Positions 1 to 5,491 of a stretch of 7,491 bases of DNA are shown piece by piece. The translations under genes and the position numbers were made by a program. Positions within the stretch are counted from its first letter, which is position 1, and each line of letters begins with the position of its first letter. Source of the DNA: Sphingomonadales bacterium. Lineage in GTDB: Bacteria > Pseudomonadota > Alphaproteobacteria > Sphingomonadales > Sphingomonadaceae. The notes under the pieces are model-generated. The model was not told where the DNA came from. It made no database searches and saw only the letters and a program-made list of their open reading frames with translations. The stretch lies in NCBI GenBank assembly GCA_028868335.1, contig JAGWUU010000163.1, positions 1 through 7,491 on the forward strand, read 5' to 3'.

Positions 1-1
1 G

Positions 2-1021
2 CTGGAACGGCAGATCCCGGTGATCGCCAAGAGCCCACAGATCGCCCAGGGGCGCGACATGCCCCTGCGCGCGATCGCCCGCTATGTACCGACCATTCTG
101 ACCCCGGAAAAGCTGGCGGCGATCGATGCCGAGCTGGCCCGGACTCCGGGTGCGGTCAGCCGCGGCAAGGTCGTCAGGGTGGCGCCGCCACCCGCGGATG
201 CCCGCGTGGCGCTGGAACTCAAGACCGTGCCGCTCTGGCCGGGCAAGGCCCCCGGTTCGCTGGGGGATCGCTGGCTCGACGTGCCCACCTTGACGATCTT
301 TCCCACTAACGAAACCGTTTCGGCGGGGACTGCGGTGATTGTCGCGCCCGGTGGTGGTTACCAGATGCTGGCGACCGGGCTAGAAGGGCGGCAGGTCGCC
401 GACTGGTTTGCGGCCCACGGCGTGACCGCCTTCGTCCTGTCCTATCGTCTCACCAATTCGGGTTACGCGCACCCGACCCAGCTTATCGACGCGAAGCGGG
501 CGGTTCGCTGGGTTCGCGCCCATGCCGCCGAATTCGGGATCGATCCGGCGCGGATCGGCATGATCGGGTTTTCGGCTGGAGGTCATCTAACCGCGATGAC
601 CGCCACCCAGTTCGATTCGGGCGATTCCGCCGCTTCCGATCCCGTCGAGCGGGCATCCAGCCGACCCGATTTCATCGTCCTCGGTTACCCCGCAATCAAC
701 CTGCCGGACAATCGCTGGAATACGCTCGGCCTCATCGATGGCTCGACCCCGAAGGCCGCGCTTTCCCAACTGCGACCAGCAGACAACGTGCGACATGATA
801 GCCCGCCGGCCTTCATCTTCCACACAACTGCCGATGAGCTGGTGCCGAGCACCAATGCTACCCTGTTCTACGATGCGCTCGTCAAGGCTGGAGTGCCAGC
901 CGAATTGCACATCTTCGCCAAGGGGCGACACGGACTTGGGCTGGGCTTCACCGATCCCGCGGCGTCAGTCTGGCCAGACCTGCTGAGGGCATGGCTGCGC
1001 GGGCAGGGTTTCCTGCCCTAG
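2..1021 (+). CDS. Alpha/beta hydrolase, esterase/lipase type (5' end beyond window)
   Basis: Serine hydrolase of the acetyl-esterase/BD-FAE kind, expected to cleave a carboxylic ester. Numbering from the GTG at 20: the core starts near residue 65 (PLWPGKAPG is typical of this family). The oxyanion-hole loop PGGGY is at 110-114. The nucleophile is Ser185 in GFSAGG, with Asp272 in TTADELVP and His304 in GRHG completing the triad in the usual order. No signal peptide is visible. The start is unresolved. The frame is open to the left edge with coding-like third positions (almost all G/C), so the gene probably begins upstream. The alternative is ATG at 59, which has AGGGG six bases before it and would give 320 aa. 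I do not recognise the roughly 60 residues before the core. The gene converges on the ferredoxin, so it need not belong to the same pathway; its native ester is unknown. The fold is secure, the substrate is not. Confidence 0.85.
   Translation: MERQIPVIAKSPQIAQGRDMPLRAIARYVPTILTPEKLAAIDAELARTPGAVSRGKVVRVAPPPADARVALELKTVPLWPGKAPGSLGDRWLDVPTLTIFPTNETVSAGTAVIVAPGGGYQMLATGLEGRQVADWFAAHGVTAFVLSYRLTNSGYAHPTQLIDAKRAVRWVRAHAAEFGIDPARIGMIGFSAGGHLTAMTATQFDSGDSAASDPVERASSRPDFIVLGYPAINLPDNRWNTLGLIDGSTPKAALSQLRPADNVRHDSPPAFIFHTTADELVPSTNATLFYDALVKAGVPAELHIFAKGRHGLGLGFTDPAASVWPDLLRAWLRGQGFLP
1001..1018. terminator. GC-rich stem-loop at the hydrolase/ferredoxin convergent junction
   Basis: A perfect 7-bp inverted repeat, GGGCAGG / CCTGCCC, with a 4-base loop lies in the last codons of the hydrolase and ends immediately before its stop codon. 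The converging ferredoxin gene stops at 1031, leaving only 9 bases between the two genes. A terminator usable in both directions is plausible by position. Neither side has a T-run, so intrinsic termination is unproven and the repeat may be a coding coincidence. Confidence 0.35.
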
Positions 1022-1030
1022 GTCCTGACA

Positions 1031-1363
1031 CTAGACCCCCGGTTGTTCGGACGGGATGACAACGCGCAAGCCGTCGAGTTCCTCGCCAAGCTGGATCTGG
1101 CACGACAGGCGGCTGTTGGGGCGAATCTCGACGCCCTCGATACCCTCGAGCATGGCCCGTTCGTCTGGCCGTGCCTCGCCGGTCCGCTCGAGCCAGTCGG
1201 GATCGACATAGCAGTGGCAGGTAGCGCATTGCATCATGCCGCCGCACAGTGCGTCGATCCCGTCGACAAGGTTGCCTACTGCAAGCTGCATCAGGGTCAT
1301 GCCCTCGAAGTTGACGCAGGTTCGCTCGCTACCGTCAGGCTGGATGAAAGTGACCTTGGCCAT
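1031..1363 (-). CDS. [2Fe-2S] ferredoxin, adrenodoxin/putidaredoxin type
   Basis: A 110-aa soluble electron carrier, probably the redox partner of the P450 encoded just upstream. Cluster ligands are Cys40, Cys46, Cys49 and Cys88. The spacing C-X5-C-X2-C-X38-C and the local motifs CGGMMQCATCHCY and LSCQ are those of adrenodoxin and putidaredoxin, in size as well as spacing. Cys16 and Cys51 are extra cysteines and not expected ligands. The ATG start shares one base with the P450 stop codon (TGATG). No Shine-Dalgarno is visible before it, so translation is probably coupled to the P450. An in-frame extension upstream to 1474 lies inside the P450 gene and has no ferredoxin character, so I did not use it. 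No ferredoxin reductase is in the window; reducing power must come from an enzyme encoded elsewhere. Family assignment is very secure; partnership with the P450 is inferred from the overlap. Confidence 0.95.
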   Translation of the reverse strand: MAKVTFIQPDGSERTCVNFEGMTLMQLAVGNLVDGIDALCGGMMQCATCHCYVDPDWLERTGEARPDERAMLEGIEGVEIRPNSRLSCQIQLGEELDGLRVVIPSEQPGV

Positions 1364-2763
1364 CAGATGTGTGCCGGGCAACCGGCGGCACGGGCCAGAG
1401 CGGCTACATCGGTAGCCGGGGCGCCATTGCGCGCGCGCTTGCGATAGCGCACCCGGCAAGGCTGGGCAGGCCAATAGGTGCCGGCGCCGGAAATAGGCCG
1501 GACTTCGTCGATCAGTTCCATCTCATAGTGTTGGAGAAGGATCGCCAGCACGACCTTCATTTCCATCCGCGCAAAGTTGACCCCGGCGCAGCGATGCACC
1601 CCACCGCCAAAGCCGATCAGGCTGTTGCTTTCGATCTGGGCGTCGGGATTGGCGGGGTTGAAGCGCTCGGGATCGAACCGATCGGGATCGCGGAAGGTTT
1701 CCTCCATGCGATGGGTGACCGAAGGAGCGAGCAGCACGAAATCGCCTTTGCGGATACGATAGCCGTCGCGCTCGATGTCCTGGGTCGCCTTGCGGCTGAG
1801 GATGAAGGCGACCGGATGGAGGCGCTCCGTCTCGCGCAGCGAAAGGTCCATCTTCTCCATCGCGATCGCCTGTTCCCAGCTCAGGTCGCTTCCATCGCTG
1901 CCGCCCAACACCGCGGCCAATTCAGTGCGGATCGTGGCGAGGTAGTCGGGGTTCTGAAGCAGGTCGGCCAGCGCCCAACTGACTTGCCCGGCCGTGGTTT
2001 CGTGGCCCGCCCAGACCAGCAGCAGGATCAGGTGACGGATCGTTTCGTCGGCGACCGGGCGGCCGTCCGGATACTTCGTCTCGATCATCGTCTGGAAGAA
2101 GTCGGGCGGATCGAGCGGGGCGGCGCGGCGTTTGTCAATCCAGTCCTGCAGGATCGCGTGGAGCTTCTTCTTGGCGCGCTGGCTGCGGATCATCTTTGGC
2201 GTGGGAAGCCACAGCGGCAGGACGAATTCCATCCCGGCCGAAAAGTCGCGGAACAGATCGAAGAAGCGGTGGCCCAGCTTTTCGTGGAATTCGCGGCCCA
2301 TGAAGCTGTGCGCGGCAATGTCCATCACCACCGGGCCGAGGGTCGGGATCAGATCGAACTCGCCTTCATCGCCCAGCCTGCCGACCAGTGCCATCGTTTC
2401 CTCGGTCATGACCGGAACATATTGCTTCATCGACGCCGCCTTGAACCGCGGCATGATGATCGCCCGCTGACGCAGATACTCGTCCATTTCGGCGAAGGAA
2501 TAGAAATCGGGCGAGAACATCTTGAGGAAGAACGGCATCGATTCGCGGATCGACAGCAGTTTGTCCGTCTCCTCGAAGAAGAAGCGGTTGTGCTCTGGCC
2601 CAAGCATCACGTTCATCGTGCGGCCCATCAGGTTGAGCGCGAACAACCGCCCTTTCGATCGGTAGCCGCGCTTCAGCACGGCCACCGGATCGCGGAAGAA
2701 TTGCGCCAAGTGCCCGATCAGAGGGGTGCCGCCATCGAGCAGGGGCAGCGGAGCGCTCGCCAT
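1363..2763 (-). CDS. Cytochrome P450, CYP51-related
   Basis: A 466-aa haem monooxygenase, soluble by appearance, expected to hydroxylate a hydrophobic substrate using O2 and electrons from the adjoining ferredoxin. Hallmarks in order: I-helix oxygen-activation motif AGHETT (252-257); K-helix ExxR as Glu311-Arg314 in ETERLHP; haem loop FGGGVHRCAG with thiolate ligand Cys392. The C-terminal half, including the ending QPCRVRYRKR (434-443), recalls bacterial CYP51 such as the mycobacterial enzyme. However, CYP51 enzymes carry a second His in the I helix (GQHTS or AGHHTS) where this protein has Glu255, and I see no CYP51 B'-helix signature. A true sterol 14-demethylase is therefore unlikely; a steroid, sterol or terpenoid hydroxylase is my inference. 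About 23 Ala-rich residues extend past the usual end. The ATG at 2763 was chosen because AAGGGAG sits 7 bases before it; a longer frame to 2832 has no such support. Confidence 0.93.
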   Translation of the reverse strand: MASAPLPLLDGGTPLIGHLAQFFRDPVAVLKRGYRSKGRLFALNLMGRTMNVMLGPEHNRFFFEETDKLLSIRESMPFFLKMFSPDFYSFAEMDEYLRQRAIIMPRFKAASMKQYVPVMTEETMALVGRLGDEGEFDLIPTLGPVVMDIAAHSFMGREFHEKLGHRFFDLFRDFSAGMEFVLPLWLPTPKMIRSQRAKKKLHAILQDWIDKRRAAPLDPPDFFQTMIETKYPDGRPVADETIRHLILLLVWAGHETTAGQVSWALADLLQNPDYLATIRTELAAVLGGSDGSDLSWEQAIAMEKMDLSLRETERLHPVAFILSRKATQDIERDGYRIRKGDFVLLAPSVTHRMEETFRDPDRFDPERFNPANPDAQIESNSLIGFGGGVHRCAGVNFARMEMKVVLAILLQHYEMELIDEVRPISGAGTYWPAQPCRVRYRKRARNGAPATDVAALARAAGCPAHI

Positions 2764-2770
2764 GTCACAT

Positions 2771-2777
2771 CTCCCTT
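2771..2777 (-). promoter_or_regulatory. Ribosome binding site of the P450
   Basis: AAGGGAG on the minus strand, 7 bases before the ATG at 2763. It is the strongest Shine-Dalgarno match in the operon and settles the P450 start, excluding the 23-residue upstream extension. Confidence 0.75.
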
Positions 2778-2874
2778 GCGCGGCGCATGGAACGCCGTCG
2801 TTCGCCGACGATGCTAGCGCGCGCTGACGCACTGGTCACCGATCGCAGCGGATGAAGTTGCGCAGAATGATCCA

Positions 2875-2901
2875 CTTGCGGATCGTCTCGCGATCCGCAA
2901 G
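2875..2901. repeat. Perfect 11-bp inverted repeat in the gap upstream of the P450
   Basis: CTTGCGGATCG and CGATCCGCAAG are exact reverse complements separated by the 5-base loop TCTCG. It sits in the 170-base gap (2764-2933) between the DHRS1-like SDR stop and the P450 start, the only sizeable break within the minus-strand gene set. On the minus strand no T-run follows the stem, so a textbook intrinsic terminator is unlikely. It could be a partial terminator or mRNA-stabilising stem that sets different levels for the SDR/EthD genes and the P450/ferredoxin pair, or a regulator binding site. Nothing else in the gap is recognisable apart from a weaker 5-bp repeat near 2790-2806 and the P450 ribosome binding site. 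Confidence 0.6.
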
Positions 2902-2933
2902 ATGTCGAGCCCGCTTTGGCGGACGCCAATGCG

Positions 2934-3806
2934 TCAGTAAACCGCCGCCGGGTTCTTGGGCCGCGGGCTGCCAAGCATTTCGCGGTGCGAAATCCGTTCG
3001 TTGCCCCGGTCGGTCACCCCCAGTTCGCGCGCGATTTCCGCGACGATCAGGGTCTGGCCGGAAAGGTCGTCGCGGTTCGGCACCCTGGCGATCGCATCGA
3101 TCACATGAGCGGAGAATTCCGGGTTCTCGGCCATGGCCAGAAAACCCTCGTACTGTTCGGGATGGGTCTTGGCCGAGATCAGCGAGCGTTCGGTCACCTG
3201 CATGCCCAGCCACAGTGACACCGCGATCACGCCGGTGCCGCGGAAATCGTGCTCCATGTCGTGGGCCAGCTTGTCGAGCCCGGCCTTCTGCGCGCCATAT
3301 GCAGGGCCGTGCATATAGCACGTCGCTCCGAACGAACTGGTCATGGCGATCATGCCAGAGCCTTGCGGGACCATCATCTTCGCTGCGTGCCAGCTTGCGA
3401 CATAGGCGGAGCGCAGCCCGACATCGAGAATCTTCTGGGCATCGAGATTCTTCTCCCAGAACGGCTTCTTCTCGATCAACTGGTCGTGGATGAAGGCAGC
3501 GTTGTTGACCAGCACATCGAGCCGCCCGGCCTCATCGCGGATCTGCTCGAAGACGCGGGCGACCTGGGTGTCGTCGGCATGGTCGCAGACCACGGGGATG
3601 CCCTTGCCGCCAAGTTCGGTGATCTTCTGGGCGGTTTCGGAGACGGTTCCGGGGAGGACCGATCCGTCCCAACCCTTGGCATTTCCCGGGGCAACGGTAC
3701 GGCCCGTGACATAGACGGTATAGCCCATCTCGCCAAACCCGCGGGCTATTCCCGCGCCGGCGCCGCGGCTGGCACCCGTTACAAGGGCGACTTTCTGGTG
3801 GGTCAT
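2934..3806 (-). CDS. Short-chain dehydrogenase/reductase, DHRS1-like
   Basis: A 290-aa NAD(P)-dependent oxidoreductase expected to interconvert an alcohol and a ketone. The cofactor motif TGASRGAG is at 10-17, followed by VTGR (33-36), whose Arg suggests NADP(H). NNAA (101-104) is the usual structural motif. The catalytic set is Ser157, Tyr170 and Lys174 in the YxxxK arrangement. Several features recall the eukaryotic-type DHRS1 branch: a GTV.ETA segment (53-59), PVVCD (71-75), FWEKN (116-120), VGLR (129-132), MVPQGSG (145-151) and SLW (197-199). The proline that normally follows SLW is Leu200, so the family's PG is LG here. Human DHRS1 is known to reduce carbonyl substrates including steroids; that this protein does so is inference. 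The ATG at 3806 has CGGAG 9 bases upstream; the longer frame to 4004 runs into the EthD-like gene and was rejected. It lies 23 bases after that gene, probably in one transcript. Confidence 0.92.
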   Translation of the reverse strand: MTHQKVALVTGASRGAGAGIARGFGEMGYTVYVTGRTVAPGNAKGWDGSVLPGTVSETAQKITELGGKGIPVVCDHADDTQVARVFEQIRDEAGRLDVLVNNAAFIHDQLIEKKPFWEKNLDAQKILDVGLRSAYVASWHAAKMMVPQGSGMIAMTSSFGATCYMHGPAYGAQKAGLDKLAHDMEHDFRGTGVIAVSLWLGMQVTERSLISAKTHPEQYEGFLAMAENPEFSAHVIDAIARVPNRDDLSGQTLIVAEIARELGVTDRGNERISHREMLGSPRPKNPAAVY

Positions 3807-3829
3807 TCTGTCATACTCCGGTTCATGGT

Positions 3830-4543
3830 TCACCCGTCCGATGCGAAGTCGAACTGGCTGGTAGGCAGGATGTCGATACGGGTGAAGTCGATGAAGGCGC
3901 CGCAGCTTTCCATCATTCGATCCAGGTTGACGGCGAACTTTTCGGGCTGGCCCACCGCATCGAAGAACGCTTGCGGCTCTGCCATCGCGTCGAGTGCAAA
4001 GCATTCTTCGACGAAGGCGTCATAGGCCGGCGCATCCGTCGTCAACGGCTTGACGATCAGGTTCTGAACATATTCGAAATTGGCTTGGGTTTCGATCGCG
4101 ACCCGCGTGTGATGACCGTGCCAGTGCGCCAGCGCTGCGCTGCGCGGCATCTCCGACTGAAAGGAGATGAAGCTCGCCTGGCTCCAGCCCCAGGTCCGCT
4201 GTCCTGGCCTGGGGGGATGGACGGTATTGGCGATGATCGTCGATTCGCACACCAGCCAGGCAGCGAAACTGGCGCTGTTCGCGGCGAGAATCCGGTCAAT
4301 CGCGCCACGAAACCGATCGTTGGCGGATGGCAGCCAGAAATGCACTACCGCGTCCTGCTGCGGCTGCTGCCAGGTCTGGACCAGCGCCTCGGCCGGAGCC
4401 ACGGTTGCATCGCGGATGTTGAGCCGGACCTGGCTGGCGCCAGCATCGGCGAGCGCTTGCGGAAGCTGTGCCAGCAATCGCTCGCCGAACGCCTCGCGGC
4501 CTTCGTCTGGAGTCGCCCACAGCGCTGCAATGACCTTTTCCAT
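3830..4543 (-). CDS. EthD-like (dimeric alpha/beta-barrel) protein
   Basis: A 237-aa cytoplasmic protein without signal peptide or membrane segment. The region around residues 97-165 resembles EthD-type ferredoxin-like folds: a strand-forming stretch (WLVCESTII), then MPRSAALAHWHGHHTRV (132-148), which matches the Trp-x-x-x-His signature near the first helix of EthD and related stress-responsive barrels. The N-terminal half also starts like such a barrel (VIAALWATPDEG), so two half-domains are possible. EthD is required for ether-fuel oxidation by a P450 system in Rhodococcus ruber, but its biochemical role is unknown; similar proteins sit in many catabolic operons. The cluster HWHGHH (140-145) could bind a metal or be catalytic, which is speculation. 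It starts 12 bases after the upstream SDR. A GAGG overlapping that gene's stop codon is 10 bases from the ATG, and a second GAGG is only 2 bases away, suggesting coupled translation. The family call is moderate, the function unknown. Confidence 0.72.
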   Translation of the reverse strand: MEKVIAALWATPDEGREAFGERLLAQLPQALADAGASQVRLNIRDATVAPAEALVQTWQQPQQDAVVHFWLPSANDRFRGAIDRILAANSASFAAWLVCESTIIANTVHPPRPGQRTWGWSQASFISFQSEMPRSAALAHWHGHHTRVAIETQANFEYVQNLIVKPLTTDAPAYDAFVEECFALDAMAEPQAFFDAVGQPEKFAVNLDRMMESCGAFIDFTRIDILPTSQFDFASDG

Positions 4544-4555
4544 TACCTCAGCGCC

Positions 4556-5317
4556 TCAGTCGAAGTTCGCCTGGCCGCCATCGAGCGGGATCGTCGCACC
4601 GGTCAGATAGGCGAGGTCCGCGCCGCAGAGCGCCACCAGCGCCCGGCCAATGTCCTGCTCTAGCGAGCCGATCCGGCCCAGCGGGATCGTCTTGAAGAAG
4701 GCCTTGGCCTCGTCTGGGTTGTTCTCGATCCACCACTTGAGTCCCGTCGATTCGGCATGGGGGGCAATGGTCAACACCCTGATGCCCTCGCGTCCCCATT
4801 CGGCGGCGGCGGCGCGGGTGAGTACACGGGTCGCCTGCTTGACCGCGCCATAGGCGCCGTATCCCGTCATGTCCCAGCGGATCCCGGCGGAACTGGCGAA
4901 ATTGAATACTGTTCCGCCGCCGCGCGCCGCCATGTGCGGGCGCGCGAGCTTCATCAGGCGGAAACTCGCCAGCGGGCCGGATTCGAACCCGGCCAGAAAC
5001 GCCGCATCGCTGACCTCGTCGAGCTTGCCGAGCGGTACTTCCTGCGCATTGTTGACCAGAATATCCAACCCGCCCAACGCGGCGACGGTTTGCTCAACCG
5101 CCGCGGCCAGATTGTCCGCCAACTTCACGTCGCACGAAAGCGCAAGTGCCTTGCCGCCCTTCGCGGCGATCTGCTGAGCGGTATCCTCGACCTTGGAAAG
5201 CGTTCGCCCGGCGACGGCCACCGCCGCTCCGGCCGATGCCATGGCCAGTGCGACGCCTTGGCCGATGCCTTGTCCGGCGCCCGTAATCAGCGCTACCTTG
5301 CCTGAAAGTTCGGTCAT
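4556..5317 (-). CDS. SDR family oxidoreductase, classical
   Basis: A 253-aa classical short-chain dehydrogenase, first gene of the minus-strand operon. The cofactor motif TGAGQGIG is at 12-19, and AGRT (36-39) suggests NADP(H). NNAQ (89-92) replaces the common NNAG. The catalytic residues are Ser143, Tyr156 and Lys160 (YGAVK), with the usual 13-residue Ser-Tyr spacing. The C-terminus has the standard DIGRAL...YLTG...LDGGQ pattern, so the protein is full length. The usual PG after the sixth strand is replaced by APHAESTG (186-193), a loop that shapes cofactor and substrate binding. The partial SDR at the right edge has a related loop. The reaction is expected to be hydroxyl/keto interconversion on the pathway intermediate; direction and substrate cannot be told. 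The ATG at 5317 is preceded by GGGA and GGA, a modest ribosome binding site, and by a plausible promoter about 40-70 bases upstream. Confidence 0.93.
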   Translation of the reverse strand: MTELSGKVALITGAGQGIGQGVALAMASAGAAVAVAGRTLSKVEDTAQQIAAKGGKALALSCDVKLADNLAAAVEQTVAALGGLDILVNNAQEVPLGKLDEVSDAAFLAGFESGPLASFRLMKLARPHMAARGGGTVFNFASSAGIRWDMTGYGAYGAVKQATRVLTRAAAAEWGREGIRVLTIAPHAESTGLKWWIENNPDEAKAFFKTIPLGRIGSLEQDIGRALVALCGADLAYLTGATIPLDGGQANFD

Positions 5318-5338
5318 TCCAATCCCAATCTCACATTC

Positions 5339-5368
5339 TGCGTAGATTCTTTAGGCTCATCTTACGCA
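5339..5368. repeat. Interrupted palindrome in the divergent region, possible operator
   Basis: TGCGTAGAT (5339-5347) and ATCTTACGCA (5359-5368) are inverted copies differing by one inserted base, separated by 11 bases. The right arm coincides with the predicted -10 box of the minus-strand operon. The size and two-fold symmetry fit a dimeric regulator site that would block the operon, but no regulator gene is in the window. Inference from position and symmetry only. Confidence 0.4.
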
Positions 5369-5388
5369 TGGAGTTGACAAAATGGCAA
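5359..5388 (-). promoter_or_regulatory. Candidate sigma-70-like promoter of the SDR-EthD-SDR-P450-ferredoxin operon
   Basis: On the minus strand, TTGCCA (5388-5383) and TAAGAT (5364-5359) are separated by 18 bases. They match the -35 and -10 consensus at 5 of 6 and 4 of 6 positions. Transcription would start near 5352, giving a leader of about 35 bases before the ATG at 5317. The rest of the 174-base intergenic region (5318-5491) shows no second convincing promoter. A TTGACA on the plus strand at 5374-5379 lacks a -10 box at the right distance. Confidence 0.4.
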
Positions 5389-5491
5389 GCGTAGCCGCAG
5401 GGTGCGTTGCAGCGGGGGAGAGAAAATTCCCGTAACGAAAATCTGGGGCGCTGCCGAACGGCTTGCGCAACCGCGGCGTGGAAATGCGAAA

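Noticed and set aside
1369..2817. A 482-codon open frame on the plus strand opposite the P450
   Set aside because: It is an antisense by-product of the P450 gene's codon bias. Its translation is rich in Arg, His and Gln with no recognisable motif, while the minus strand encodes a complete P450.
2764..2832. N-terminal extension of the P450 by 23 residues
   Set aside because: The ATG at 2763 has a strong ribosome binding site at the right distance, and the extension does not resemble a P450 N-terminus or signal anchor.
3249..4025. A 258-codon plus-strand open frame opposite the DHRS1-like SDR and EthD genes
   Set aside because: It spans the junction of two well-supported minus-strand genes and shows no family motif or ribosome binding site.
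5374..5379. Plus-strand TTGACA as -35 box for the KstD-like gene
   Set aside because: No acceptable -10 hexamer lies 16-18 bases downstream; the sequence there is GC-rich (around GCAGGG).
5402..5491. Upstream GTG start for the KstD-like protein, adding 30 residues
   Set aside because: The added codons have only about half G/C at third positions, unlike the gene body, and precede an FAD fold that starts normally 9 residues after the ATG at 5492.
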